A DNA stretch of 6,453 nt. Origin: Yoonia sp. Lineage in GTDB: Bacteria; Pseudomonadota; Alphaproteobacteria; Rhodobacterales; Rhodobacteraceae. Of the stretch, positions 1 to 5,904 are shown one piece after another. Position 1 is the first letter of the stretch. The number at the start of each line of letters is the position of its first letter. The notes under the pieces were generated by a model. That model had not been told where the DNA came from, did not search any database, and saw nothing but the letters and a program-made list of their open reading frames with translations. Position numbers and translations under genes: made by a program. Location: contig JAHDGO010000121.1 in NCBI GenBank assembly GCA_020627605.1, forward strand, positions 1 through 6,453, written 5' to 3'.

Positions 1-503
1 CCCTGTGGGACGCGTTGATGGATGGCACCTTGCAAGTGGTGTCTTCCGACCATGCGCCCTACCGCTATGATAAGACAGGAAAATTATCCGCGGGGGCAGA
101 TGCACGTTTCGATCAGATCGCCAATGGCCTGCCGGGGCTGGAAACCCGCCTGCCGCTGATGTTTGACACAATGGTCAGCCACGGCAAAGGCGGGCCAGAG
201 GCCTTTGCCAGATTGACCGCCACCGGACCCGCAGAAATCTATGGTCTGCCCCAGAAAGGCAGGCTGCAGGCCGGTATGGACGCCGATATTACCCTGTGGG
301 ACCCGGAAAAAACCGTGATCTATGGCGCGGATGATCTGCATGACAACGTGGGCTACAACCCGTGGGCCGGTCGGACGATCACCGGCTGGCCGACGGACGT
401 CTGGTTGCGCGGCAATCACATTGTGCAGCAGGGTGTTTTCAACGCGCAGCCCGGATCAGGCCGATGGCTTCACCGTCAGACCCACAGTGCCGTGAAAGGA
501 TAG
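1..503 (+). CDS. Hydantoinase/dihydropyrimidinase-family cyclic amidohydrolase, C-terminal part (5' truncated by window)
   Basis: Zinc-dependent amidohydrolase-superfamily enzyme expected to open a hydantoin or dihydropyrimidine ring in the cytoplasm. The reading frame is open from base 3, with the start upstream of the window. The motif SSDHAP (Asp codon at 48-50) matches the strand-8 Asp of the TIM barrel, a metal ligand and general base in this family. Downstream are the family's usual C-terminal elements: NGLPGLETRLPL, the TGPAEIYGL helix, KGRLQAGMDADITLWDP (return to the small beta domain) and a VGYNPWAGRTITGWP segment followed by a WLRGN strand, as in hydantoinases and dihydropyrimidinases. 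It stops at TAG 501-503, two bases before the next gene. A racemase of the hydantoin type lies two genes downstream, which supports a hydantoinase role. Allantoinase or another cyclic-imide hydrolase is possible, because the metal-binding N-terminal half is not visible. Confidence 0.85.
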   Translation, partial: LWDALMDGTLQVVSSDHAPYRYDKTGKLSAGADARFDQIANGLPGLETRLPLMFDTMVSHGKGGPEAFARLTATGPAEIYGLPQKGRLQAGMDADITLWDPEKTVIYGADDLHDNVGYNPWAGRTITGWPTDVWLRGNHIVQQGVFNAQPGSGRWLHRQTHSAVKG

Positions 504-505
504 CC

Positions 506-895
506 ATGCCCCGCCCCGACACCGCCAATACCCTCGCCATCACGTTTTTCTATTACCGCGACCTGCCGCGCGCGATGCGGTTTTACGAGGACGTGCTGGG
601 CTTGCCGCTCGCCATCGATCAGGGCTGGTGCAAGATCTACCGCATCTGCCCCGGTGCCCATGTCGGTCTGGTGGATGAGACGAAGGGCATGAACAAATGG
701 CAAGAGAAGAAACCGGTGCAATTGTGCATCCGTGTGCCCGATGTGGATGCATGGTACGCCTACGCGCAGGAGGCCGCGCTCGACGGCCTGTCGGACCTGT
801 TCGTGAACGACCAGATCGGCATCCGCGCCTTTGTCTTCAACGACCCTGAGGGGTATCAGGTTGAAATCCAGACCGCCACGCGAGAGGGCGCATGA
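506..895 (+). CDS. Small VOC-fold (glyoxalase/bleomycin-resistance/dioxygenase superfamily) protein
   Basis: A 129-residue protein with one pair of beta-alpha-beta-beta-beta modules, the normal size for a single-chain VOC protein. The first module is seen as ITFFYYRDLPRAMRFYEDVLGL (about residues 12-33, shortened family pattern: strand, DL, helix with FY, LGL), the second as QLCIRVPDVDAWY (about 72-84), ending in FNDPEGYQVEI (111-121). Glu120 fits the C-terminal metal-ligand position and Gln72 the second-module position, but the N-terminal His usual in metal-binding members appears absent, so it may be a non-canonical or metal-free member. The start at 506 is chosen because GAAAGGA (494-500) sits just upstream and the first module begins right after it; an upstream in-frame extension would lie wholly inside the previous gene. 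The stop overlaps the next start as ATGA. The function in the hydantoin-type operon is unknown; epimerase, isomerase or lyase are all open. Confidence 0.85.
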   Translation: MPRPDTANTLAITFFYYRDLPRAMRFYEDVLGLPLAIDQGWCKIYRICPGAHVGLVDETKGMNKWQEKKPVQLCIRVPDVDAWYAYAQEAALDGLSDLFVNDQIGIRAFVFNDPEGYQVEIQTATREGA

Positions 896-1572
896 CCGAC
901 CGCAGCCTTATCGTCATCAACCCCAATTCCTCGCAGACCGTCACCGATGGCATCGCCGCAGCGCTTGCGCCGCTGCACAGCCTCGGCATCCCGATCCGCT
1001 GTCTGACACTGGCCGAAGGCCCACCCGGTATCGAAAGCCAGAAACAAGCCGACCTGACAATCGCGCCCATGCTGAAACTGGCCGCGGCGCAGAAAGACGC
1101 GGCGGGATATGTGATTGCCTGTTTCGGTGATCCCGGCCTGCATGCCCTGCGCGATCAGACACCCCTGCCCGTCCTGGGTATTCAGGAAAGTGCCGTGATG
1201 ACCGCGCTGACATTGGGTCAGCAGTTCGGCGTCATCGCCATACTGCCCGCCTCCATCCCCCGCCACCTGCGTGCCTTTGGGGCCATGGGTGTGCTGGACC
1301 GTCTGGCCGGTGACCGCGCCCTTGGTCTGGGGGTGGCCGATCTTGCCGACCCGGACAAGGCGCTGTCTGCGATGATCACCACCGGCAAGCGGTTGCGCGA
1401 CGATGACGGTGCAAATGTGCTGATCATGGGATGTGCCGGGATGGCGCATTACCGTGCCGTTCTCGAAGATGAAACCGGCCTGCCCGTTGTCGACCCCTGT
1501 CAGGCCGCCGCCGCCATGGCGCTTGGCCAGATCGCCCTGCAAATGTCCCATAAAGGAACCCGCAATGCTTGA
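892..1572 (+). CDS. Asp/Glu racemase superfamily protein, hydantoin racemase-like
   Basis: A 226-residue protein of the Asp/Glu/hydantoin racemase family, which inverts a stereocentre without cofactor by a two-base mechanism using a pair of cysteines. It begins with the family's VINPNSS strand-loop (residues 8-14). The two expected cysteines are present: Cys77 in the IACFGDPGL motif and Cys181 in the IMGCAGM motif, at the spacing known for bacterial hydantoin racemases. LPVVDPCQAAA (197-207) is the usual final active-site segment. The length is close to normal for the family. The start overlaps the stop of the VOC gene (ATGA, 892-895), implying translational coupling. Next to a hydantoinase-type gene the simplest role is racemisation of a 5-substituted hydantoin so that a stereospecific hydantoinase can use both forms. 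Maleate isomerase and other Asp/Glu racemase relatives are alternatives, but the sequence looks closest to hydantoin racemase. Confidence 0.85.
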   Translation: MTDRSLIVINPNSSQTVTDGIAAALAPLHSLGIPIRCLTLAEGPPGIESQKQADLTIAPMLKLAAAQKDAAGYVIACFGDPGLHALRDQTPLPVLGIQESAVMTALTLGQQFGVIAILPASIPRHLRAFGAMGVLDRLAGDRALGLGVADLADPDKALSAMITTGKRLRDDDGANVLIMGCAGMAHYRAVLEDETGLPVVDPCQAAAAMALGQIALQMSHKGTRNA

Positions 1573-2482
1573 TGAAACCGCCAAGGGCGTCTTTACCATC
1601 GCCGTCACACCCTTTCTGCCCACAGGCGAAATCGACTGGGACAGCGTTGACCGCATGGTCGATTTCTACATCGCTGCGGGGGCAACCGGCCTGACCATCC
1701 TTGGCATGATGGGCGAGGCTGGCAAGCTGACGGCAGAGGAGTCCGTTGCGATGGTCAAACGCGTCGTGGCGCGCAGCAGTGTCCCGATTGTGGTTGGCGT
1801 CTCTGCCCCTGGATTTGCAGCGATGAAGGCGCTGTCCGATGCAGCGATGGACCTTGGCGCGGCTGGCGTCATGGTGGCCCCGCCCGGCAGCCTGAAAACC
1901 GACGACCAGATCGTCACCTATTACCACAACACGGCCGAGGTGCTGGGCGACGCGCCCTTTGTCCTGCAGGATGTCCCCCTGGTCACCAATGTGCAAGTCC
2001 CGGTGAAGGTGATCCTGCAGGTAGTCGAGGATTGCCCCACCTGCGTGATGCTGAAACACGAAGACTGGCCGGGGCTGGAAAAGATCAGCGCACTGCGTAA
2101 GGCCTCTGACGCTGGTGCACGGCGCATTTCCATCCTGTGCGGCAATGGCGGGCTGTTCATTCTGGAAGAAATGCTGCGTGGTGCTGACGGTGCGATGACA
2201 GGCTTCGCCTACCCAGAGATGATGGCACAGGTTGTCGCGGCCCATAACGCAGGTCAGATCGACCATGCACGCGACATCTTTGACGCCTATATGCCGATGA
2301 TCCGCTATGAGGCGCAGCCGGGGCTTGGTTTGGCGATCCGCAAATACACGCTGGCCCAGCGGGGGGTGATCGCGCATGACACGCTGCGCAAACCGGGCGG
2401 CAGCCTGAGTGATGCAACAAGGGCCGAGGTGGACGCACTGGCAGCACGGCAGGCGCAGAGGCTGCAGACACTGGACCTATAG
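1565..2482 (+). CDS. Dihydrodipicolinate synthase/N-acetylneuraminate lyase (DapA) superfamily protein, atypical active site
   Basis: A 305-residue TIM-barrel lyase or aldolase, full length for the family (about 290-310). The N-terminus GVFTIAVTPF (8-17) is the classic DapA strand 1. Lys164 in VMLKHED lies at the Schiff-base lysine position. Other catalytic positions differ from DapA by eye: GTTGE becomes GMMGE (47-51), the TPYYNRP stretch becomes APPGSLK (105-111), and YNVPSRTG becomes QDVPLVTN (135-142), so the Thr/Tyr/Tyr proton relay and the carboxylate-binding Arg are missing. It is therefore unlikely to make dihydrodipicolinate for lysine synthesis; a Schiff-base aldolase or hydro-lyase acting on a product of the upstream pathway is inferred. 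The ATG at 1565 has AAAGGA at 1552-1557 and overlaps the racemase gene by 8 nt. A longer in-frame reading would lie inside the racemase gene and lacks family similarity. It is the last gene of the operon, followed by a hairpin terminator. Confidence 0.88.
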   Translation: MLDETAKGVFTIAVTPFLPTGEIDWDSVDRMVDFYIAAGATGLTILGMMGEAGKLTAEESVAMVKRVVARSSVPIVVGVSAPGFAAMKALSDAAMDLGAAGVMVAPPGSLKTDDQIVTYYHNTAEVLGDAPFVLQDVPLVTNVQVPVKVILQVVEDCPTCVMLKHEDWPGLEKISALRKASDAGARRISILCGNGGLFILEEMLRGADGAMTGFAYPEMMAQVVAAHNAGQIDHARDIFDAYMPMIRYEAQPGLGLAIRKYTLAQRGVIAHDTLRKPGGSLSDATRAEVDALAARQAQRLQTLDL

Positions 2483-2515
2483 ACCCGGTCGCGCCACCTG
2501 ATCCCTAGGGAACCA

Positions 2516-2539
2516 AACGCCCTATGGGGCGTTCGTTTT
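2516..2539 (+). terminator. Rho-independent terminator after the hydantoinase-type operon
   Basis: Perfect 7-bp stem AACGCCC (2516-2522) / GGGCGTT (2527-2533) with loop TATG, followed by CGTTTT. It lies 33 nt after the DapA-like stop codon and fits an intrinsic terminator separating this operon from the PfpI gene. The T-run is short, so readthrough is possible. Confidence 0.7.
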
Positions 2540-2548
2540 CCAGCAACC

Positions 2549-2624
2549 GGAACAGCCGTTCCATCATCAATTTTCATCAGTCGCAATTCTGGCGGGGTCA
2601 TCCCCTGCCAGTCCCCGGCTGGCA
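2549..2624 (+). promoter_or_regulatory. Structured leader upstream of the PfpI gene (three small hairpins)
   Basis: The stretch between the terminator and the PfpI gene has three short dyads: GGAAC/GTTCC (2549-2553/2558-2562, loop AGCC), GGGG/CCCC (2594-2597/2602-2605, loop TCAT, with GGC/GCC outside it across a one-base bulge), and TGCCAG/CTGGCA (2606-2611/2619-2624). The second and third share bases 2606-2609 and so cannot both form fully. They sit just upstream of the ribosome binding site GAAAGG (2629-2634). No convincing -35/-10 pair and no known riboswitch class was recognised; the promoter must lie here or upstream but is not assigned. Confidence 0.25.
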
Positions 2625-2641
2625 AAACGAAAGGTTTCAAA

Positions 2642-3202
2642 ATGCCCAAGATCAACGCATCCAAAATCCTGATCATGTCGACAGACGGTTTCGAACAGTC
2701 TGAGCTTTGTGTCCCGCTGGACGAGCTGAAAGCGAAAGGTGCCACCGTACATGTCGCCACGCTTGATGGTGAAAAGATCAAGGGCTGGGACGAAACCAAC
2801 TGGGGCGACAGCGTCGCAGCTGATCTGAAGATCGCCGATGTCACGGTTGACGACTATGACGCGCTGGTTCTGCCGGGCGGTCAGATCAACCCTGATATTC
2901 TGCGCGCTGACAAAACCGCAGTTGAGACGGTCAAATCATTTGTGTCGCAGGGCAAGATCGTGGCCGCCATCTGCCATGCACCCTGGCTCTTGATCGAGGC
3001 TGGCGTGGCGAAAGATCGTGAGATGACATCGTACCATTCGATCCGCACTGACCTGCGCAACGCTGGCGCGCATGTGGTCGACAAAGAGGTCGCAATCTCC
3101 AACGGGATCATCACATCGCGCAGCCCCGAGGACCTGAGCGCCTTTGTCGCCAAGATCGTCGAAGAGGTCGAAGAAGGCGAACACCCACGCGCCGCAGCCT
3201 GA
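2642..3202 (+). CDS. DJ-1/PfpI family protein (class I glutamine amidotransferase-like; putative protease/deglycase)
   Basis: A 186-residue single-domain flavodoxin-like protein of the DJ-1/ThiJ/PfpI superfamily, of normal length for the PfpI/YhbO branch. The nucleophile elbow is AICHAPWLL with Cys111 and adjacent His112. The N-terminal acidic partner lies in DGFEQSEL (Glu18 and Glu21), and LVLPGGQINPD (76-86) is the usual glycine-rich loop. SYHSIRTDLRNAGA and the TSRSPEDL segment (159-165) match PfpI/YhbO-type stress proteins, reported as peptidases or glyoxal/methylglyoxal protein deglycases; which activity applies cannot be told from sequence. The C-terminal tail is rich in Glu (EEVEEGE). 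The ATG at 2642 follows GAAAGG (2629-2634) with 7-nt spacing. It appears to be a monocistronic unit, cytoplasmic, with no signal peptide. Confidence 0.88.
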   Translation: MPKINASKILIMSTDGFEQSELCVPLDELKAKGATVHVATLDGEKIKGWDETNWGDSVAADLKIADVTVDDYDALVLPGGQINPDILRADKTAVETVKSFVSQGKIVAAICHAPWLLIEAGVAKDREMTSYHSIRTDLRNAGAHVVDKEVAISNGIITSRSPEDLSAFVAKIVEEVEEGEHPRAAA

Positions 3203-3233
3203 ACCGGCGCGGGGTCACCAGACCCTGCAAAAC

Positions 3234-3283
3234 CAAGGTTGCATGCCGCAAAGCGAGGGCGTGGCGGCATGCAACATACCTTG
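3234..3283 (+). repeat. Long stem-loop after the PfpI gene (12-bp perfect inverted repeat)
   Basis: GTTGCATGCCGC (3238-3249) and GCGGCATGCAAC (3264-3275) are perfect inverted copies around a 14-nt loop. CAAGG (3234-3238) and CCTTG (3279-3283) can extend the stem outside a 4-nt bulge. It begins 31 nt after the PfpI stop, so it may end or stabilise that transcript, but no T-run follows. A smaller dyad GGGTC/GACCC (3212-3216/3221-3225) lies just before it. A protein-binding dyad is the alternative reading. Confidence 0.6.
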
Positions 3284-3308
3284 TCTGGAAGGCGGCAAAT
3301 CCAGACAT

Positions 3309-3410
3309 CTCCCCCACATAATCTGCGCACCTTCATTCGCCAAACCCGTGATAGGTGAAAAAAGTTCTTGCCGAAACCGGTTTCGGCGCAGAACGTTGCA
3401 TGTGGGGGAG
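3309..3410 (+). promoter_or_regulatory. Nested inverted repeats enclosing the ribosome binding site of the LacI-family gene
   Basis: CTCCCCCACAT (3309-3319) is perfectly complementary to ATGTGGGGGAG (3400-3410), and inside it TCTGCGC (3322-3328) is complementary to GCGCAGA (3386-3392). The outer right arm contains most of the Shine-Dalgarno sequence (GGGGGAGG, 3404-3411) for the ATG at 3419. If the transcript includes both arms, folding would hide the ribosome binding site. The pairing is directly visible; a regulatory role is inferred and depends on where transcription starts. Confidence 0.45.
3370..3387. promoter_or_regulatory. Putative LacI-family operator (18-bp perfect palindrome)
   Basis: GCCGAAACCGGTTTCGGC reads the same on both strands over 18 bp, centred on the CG at 3378-3379. 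The AAACCGGTTT core with central CG is the typical shape of LacI-family operators. It lies 31 nt upstream of a LacI-family gene that itself precedes an ABC transporter, which suggests autoregulation and control of the transporter. No second copy of the core was noticed elsewhere in the window. Confidence 0.75.
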
Positions 3411-3418
3411 GAAATTTG

Positions 3419-4441
3419 ATGGCCAACGCTGCACCATTGTCGAGCGATCGCACTGCGATGCGCGTGACGATCAGCGACATGGCTGACGCGCTTGGCGTGA
3501 CGAAATCCACCGCCAATACCCAGCTGCGCGTCAAACGGATGGCAGAGCAGTTGAACTATCAACCGCTGAGCCACGCACAGGCGATCAAGACGGGTCGCGT
3601 GCGGTCCCTTGGGCTGGTGTTGCAGCTATCTGATCACGATGCACAGCGGCCGTTTCTGGCTGAATTCCTTGCTGGAGTGTCTGCCGGGGCCAGCCTGGAA
3701 GGCTACACCCTGACCGTCGCTTCAGCCGACAATGACACCCACTTGAAAGAGACGTTTCGCAATCTGCTGCGCGACGGCAAGGCGGATGGTTTCATCCTGC
3801 CGCGCGCGCTTGTCAAAGACTGGCGTGTTGATCTGCTGCGCAAGGCTGATGTGCCGTTTGTACTTTATGGTCGGCAGGATGATCCGACCGGCTGCGCATG
3901 GTTTGACGTGCGCGGCGAAGACGCGATGCATGACGCGGTGTTGCATCTGGCAGGGCTGGGCCACCGGCGCATCGGCTTTATCAACGGTGGCCTGATCTAC
4001 AACTACGCCGGACTGCGCAAACAGGGGTTTCTTGCAGGGATGCAGTCTGCCGGTCTGACCCATGACCCGGCGCTGATGGTCGAGGATGCCGTCACAATGG
4101 AAGAGGGCGAAGCAGCGGCAGACCTGTTGCTGGACCATGCGCAGCCGCCCACGGCAATTGTCTGCGCCGTCGACCGGGCGGCGCTGGGTGTCTATCAGGC
4201 GGCAGCCAAGCGCGGCCTGCGCATTGGCAGCGATCTGTCGGTGATTGCCTATGACGGCATTCAGGAAGGCGCCCATGTGCGGCCGCCACTGACAACCTAT
4301 GCCGTCGATAACAGAAATGCAGGGACACAGCTTGCCCTGCATCTGATCCGCCGGATCGGCGGCGCGGCGCCCGAAACGCTGCGCCATACGATTGCGGCAC
4401 GATTTGTCAGGCGCCGATCGACCGGCCCTGCCCCGAATTAA
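3419..4441 (+). CDS. LacI-family transcriptional regulator with shortened helix-turn-helix
   Basis: A 340-residue regulator of sugar-uptake genes. The N-terminal DNA-binding region starts at VTISDMADALGVTKST (16-31), continues with QLRVKRMAEQLNYQP (35-49) and the hinge SHAQAIKTGRVRSLG (51-65), then a periplasmic-binding-protein-like effector domain (about 65-335) with VDRAALGVYQA (251-261) and VIAYDGI (275-281). Compared with LacI, about 12 residues are missing after Thr31: the second half of the recognition helix and the following turn (VSRxxN...S in relatives) are replaced directly by ANT. The frame is intact, so this looks like a 36-nt in-frame loss, not a frameshift. DNA binding may be lost or changed. 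The ATG at 3419 is chosen for GGGGGAGG at 3404-3411; Met14 (3458) is an alternative start without a good ribosome site. It lies 35 nt before the solute-binding-protein gene and is probably co-transcribed. Confidence 0.85.
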   Translation: MANAAPLSSDRTAMRVTISDMADALGVTKSTANTQLRVKRMAEQLNYQPLSHAQAIKTGRVRSLGLVLQLSDHDAQRPFLAEFLAGVSAGASLEGYTLTVASADNDTHLKETFRNLLRDGKADGFILPRALVKDWRVDLLRKADVPFVLYGRQDDPTGCAWFDVRGEDAMHDAVLHLAGLGHRRIGFINGGLIYNYAGLRKQGFLAGMQSAGLTHDPALMVEDAVTMEEGEAAADLLLDHAQPPTAIVCAVDRAALGVYQAAAKRGLRIGSDLSVIAYDGIQEGAHVRPPLTTYAVDNRNAGTQLALHLIRRIGGAAPETLRHTIAARFVRRRSTGPAPN

Positions 4442-4476
4442 CCAACGACGTTCAATGTCTCAATGGGAGGAAGACA

Positions 4477-5829
4477 ATGATTTTTCAACATAAAACAATG
4501 ATGCGGACGACGGTCGCAATGGCGCTTGCGCTGGCTGCAACCGGCCTGTCCGCGGAAGAGCTGCGGTTCTGGACTACCGAAGAACAGCCAGAGCGTTTGG
4601 CCCGGCAAGAGGCGATGGCCGCTGATTTCGCCGCTGCCAGCGGTCACACGGTCGAGGTTATTCCGGTGTCAGAGAACGATCTGGGCACACGGGCCACTGC
4701 GGCCTTTGCCGCCGGTGATCTGCCTGACGTGATCTACCACACGCTGCAATATGCGGCCCCTTGGGCCGAGGCCGGTATCCTTGATACTGATGCAGCAACG
4801 GATGTTGTGGAAATGCTGGGTGCAGACACCTTTGCCCCCGGCGCGCTGAACATGGCGGCTGCCAATGGCGGCTATGCCTCCGTTCCGGTGGATGGCTGGA
4901 CACAGATGCTGGTCTATCGTGCTGATCTCTTTGAAGAAAACGGGTTGGAGCCACCAAACTCCTACGCGAATGTGCTTGCCGCTGTCGAGGCGCTGCACAA
5001 CCCGCCAGAGATGTATGGCTTTGTTGCCGCCACCAAGATTGACGAAAACTTCATGAGCCAGGTGCTGGAACATGTGTTCCTCGCCAATGGTGTGTCCCCT
5101 GTTGGCCCAGACGGGGTGCAGGAACTGGATGAGGCCGCAACGATTGAGGTGCTGGAATTCTACAAGGCCATCGCAGAGGCGTCGCCCCCGGGTGATCTGT
5201 ACTGGGATCAGTCGCGCACCCTGTATTTCAGCGGCAATGCGGCCATGATCATCTGGTCGCCGTTCATTCTGGACGTACTGGCCGGTCTGCGTGACAGCGC
5301 CCCGCCAACCATCAACGACGATCCGCAAACCCGCGATCTGGCAGCAGCGACCGGGGTTGTCACCAACTTCGCCGGGCCGTCAAACCCTGATGGGGCTGCT
5401 TGGGGCGATGTCCGCTACTTTGGGATCACAACCGACGCGTCGACAGATGCCGCGATGGAATTCGTGCAGTATTCCATGTCAGAAGGCTACGGTGCAACGC
5501 TGGCGATCGCGCCAGAGGGCAAGTTCCCTGTGCGTCGCGGCACAGCCGAAAACCCAACGGAATATGCAGACCTTTGGGCAACGCTTGACGTGGGTGTGGA
5601 CCGCAAGGCGCCACTTGGCGACCTTTATGACGCAACGATGATTGATGAAATCGTTGGCGGTCTGGATGTGGCGCAGCGCTGGGGTGTGGCTGATGGCCAG
5701 CTGTCCGCAGCATCCGCGATCATCAACAGCCAGGTCATCAACCGTCTGGTGCGCGAGTTTATCGATGGTGAACGTGATGCAGCTGCCACAGTGGCAGAGC
5801 TGAACAGCGCCATCGCGGCCGTGCAGTAA
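4477..5829 (+). CDS. Carbohydrate ABC transporter, extracellular solute-binding protein (family 1)
   Basis: A 450-residue periplasmic binding protein delivering a sugar or oligosaccharide to an inner-membrane ABC importer; the length is typical of family-1 (MalE-like) members. A Sec signal peptide is clear: basic start with Lys6 and Arg10, hydrophobic core TVAMALALAATGL (12-24), and probable cleavage after LSA (Ala26). The mature part opens with ELRFWTT, and has AAGDLPDVIYHT (78-89) and VPVDGWTQMLVYRADLFEEN (136-155) followed by GLEPP, the family's hinge and ligand-cleft segments. FSGNAAMIIWSPF further on matches the conserved GxAAM motif. The ATG at 4477 follows GGGAGGAAG (4465-4473). Met8/Met9 are possible later starts but lie inside the signal peptide. 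It lies between the LacI-type regulator and a permease. The substrate cannot be named; an alpha-glucoside-like sugar is a guess from regulator style. Confidence 0.9.
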   Translation: MIFQHKTMMRTTVAMALALAATGLSAEELRFWTTEEQPERLARQEAMAADFAAASGHTVEVIPVSENDLGTRATAAFAAGDLPDVIYHTLQYAAPWAEAGILDTDAATDVVEMLGADTFAPGALNMAAANGGYASVPVDGWTQMLVYRADLFEENGLEPPNSYANVLAAVEALHNPPEMYGFVAATKIDENFMSQVLEHVFLANGVSPVGPDGVQELDEAATIEVLEFYKAIAEASPPGDLYWDQSRTLYFSGNAAMIIWSPFILDVLAGLRDSAPPTINDDPQTRDLAAATGVVTNFAGPSNPDGAAWGDVRYFGITTDASTDAAMEFVQYSMSEGYGATLAIAPEGKFPVRRGTAENPTEYADLWATLDVGVDRKAPLGDLYDATMIDEIVGGLDVAQRWGVADGQLSAASAIINSQVINRLVREFIDGERDAAATVAELNSAIAAVQ

Positions 5830-5837
5830 CACCAATC

Positions 5838-5874
5838 GCAGGTGCCCCCCACCGGGGCACCTGCACCTTATTTT
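5838..5874 (+). terminator. Intercistronic stem-loop between binding-protein and permease genes
   Basis: Perfect 11-bp stem GCAGGTGCCCC (5838-5848) / GGGGCACCTGC (5854-5864), loop CCACC, followed by ACCTTATTTT. It starts 9 nt after the binding-protein stop. In sugar ABC operons such elements usually act as a partial terminator or protect the 3' end of the binding-protein mRNA, giving more binding protein than permease; that role is inferred here. Confidence 0.75.
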
Positions 5875-5904
5875 CCTGACCTGCCGCAATCGTAAGGATG
5901 CGTC

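Noticed and set aside
856..1656. Long minus-strand open frame (266 codons) antisense to the racemase gene
   Set aside because: Composition is a mirror of the + strand coding pattern, no recognisable domain, and it overlaps well-supported genes; a shadow of GC-rich coding DNA.
1424..2377. Long minus-strand open frame (317 codons) antisense to the DapA-like gene
   Set aside because: Rich in His/Gly/Arg/Gln as expected for an antisense shadow, with no family similarity; the + strand gene is full length and conserved.
2502..2511. 10-bp palindrome TCCCTAGGGA after the DapA-like gene
   Set aside because: Short, single, adjacent to the terminator and without a known regulator context; likely chance.
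3284..3305. TCTGGA/TCCAGA inverted repeat with 10-nt spacer
   Set aside because: Only 6 bp and unrelated to the other symmetries; expected by chance in a region this size.
3317..3322. CATAAT as a -10 box for the LacI-family gene
   Set aside because: Five of six bases fit TATAAT, but no -35-like hexamer lies 16-18 nt upstream (GGCAAA region), so it is not reported as a promoter. If it is used, the start would fall after the left arm of the 11-bp repeat and the RNA fold would not form.
3144..3419. Possible 91-codon + strand gene across the PfpI-LacI intergenic region
   Set aside because: It starts inside the PfpI gene, has no ribosome site, runs through the inverted repeats and operator, and has low-complexity basic content.
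4442..4476. Search for a separate promoter or operator between the LacI-family gene and the binding-protein gene
   Set aside because: The gap is 35 nt and mostly ribosome binding site; no palindrome or promoter elements seen, so co-transcription is preferred.
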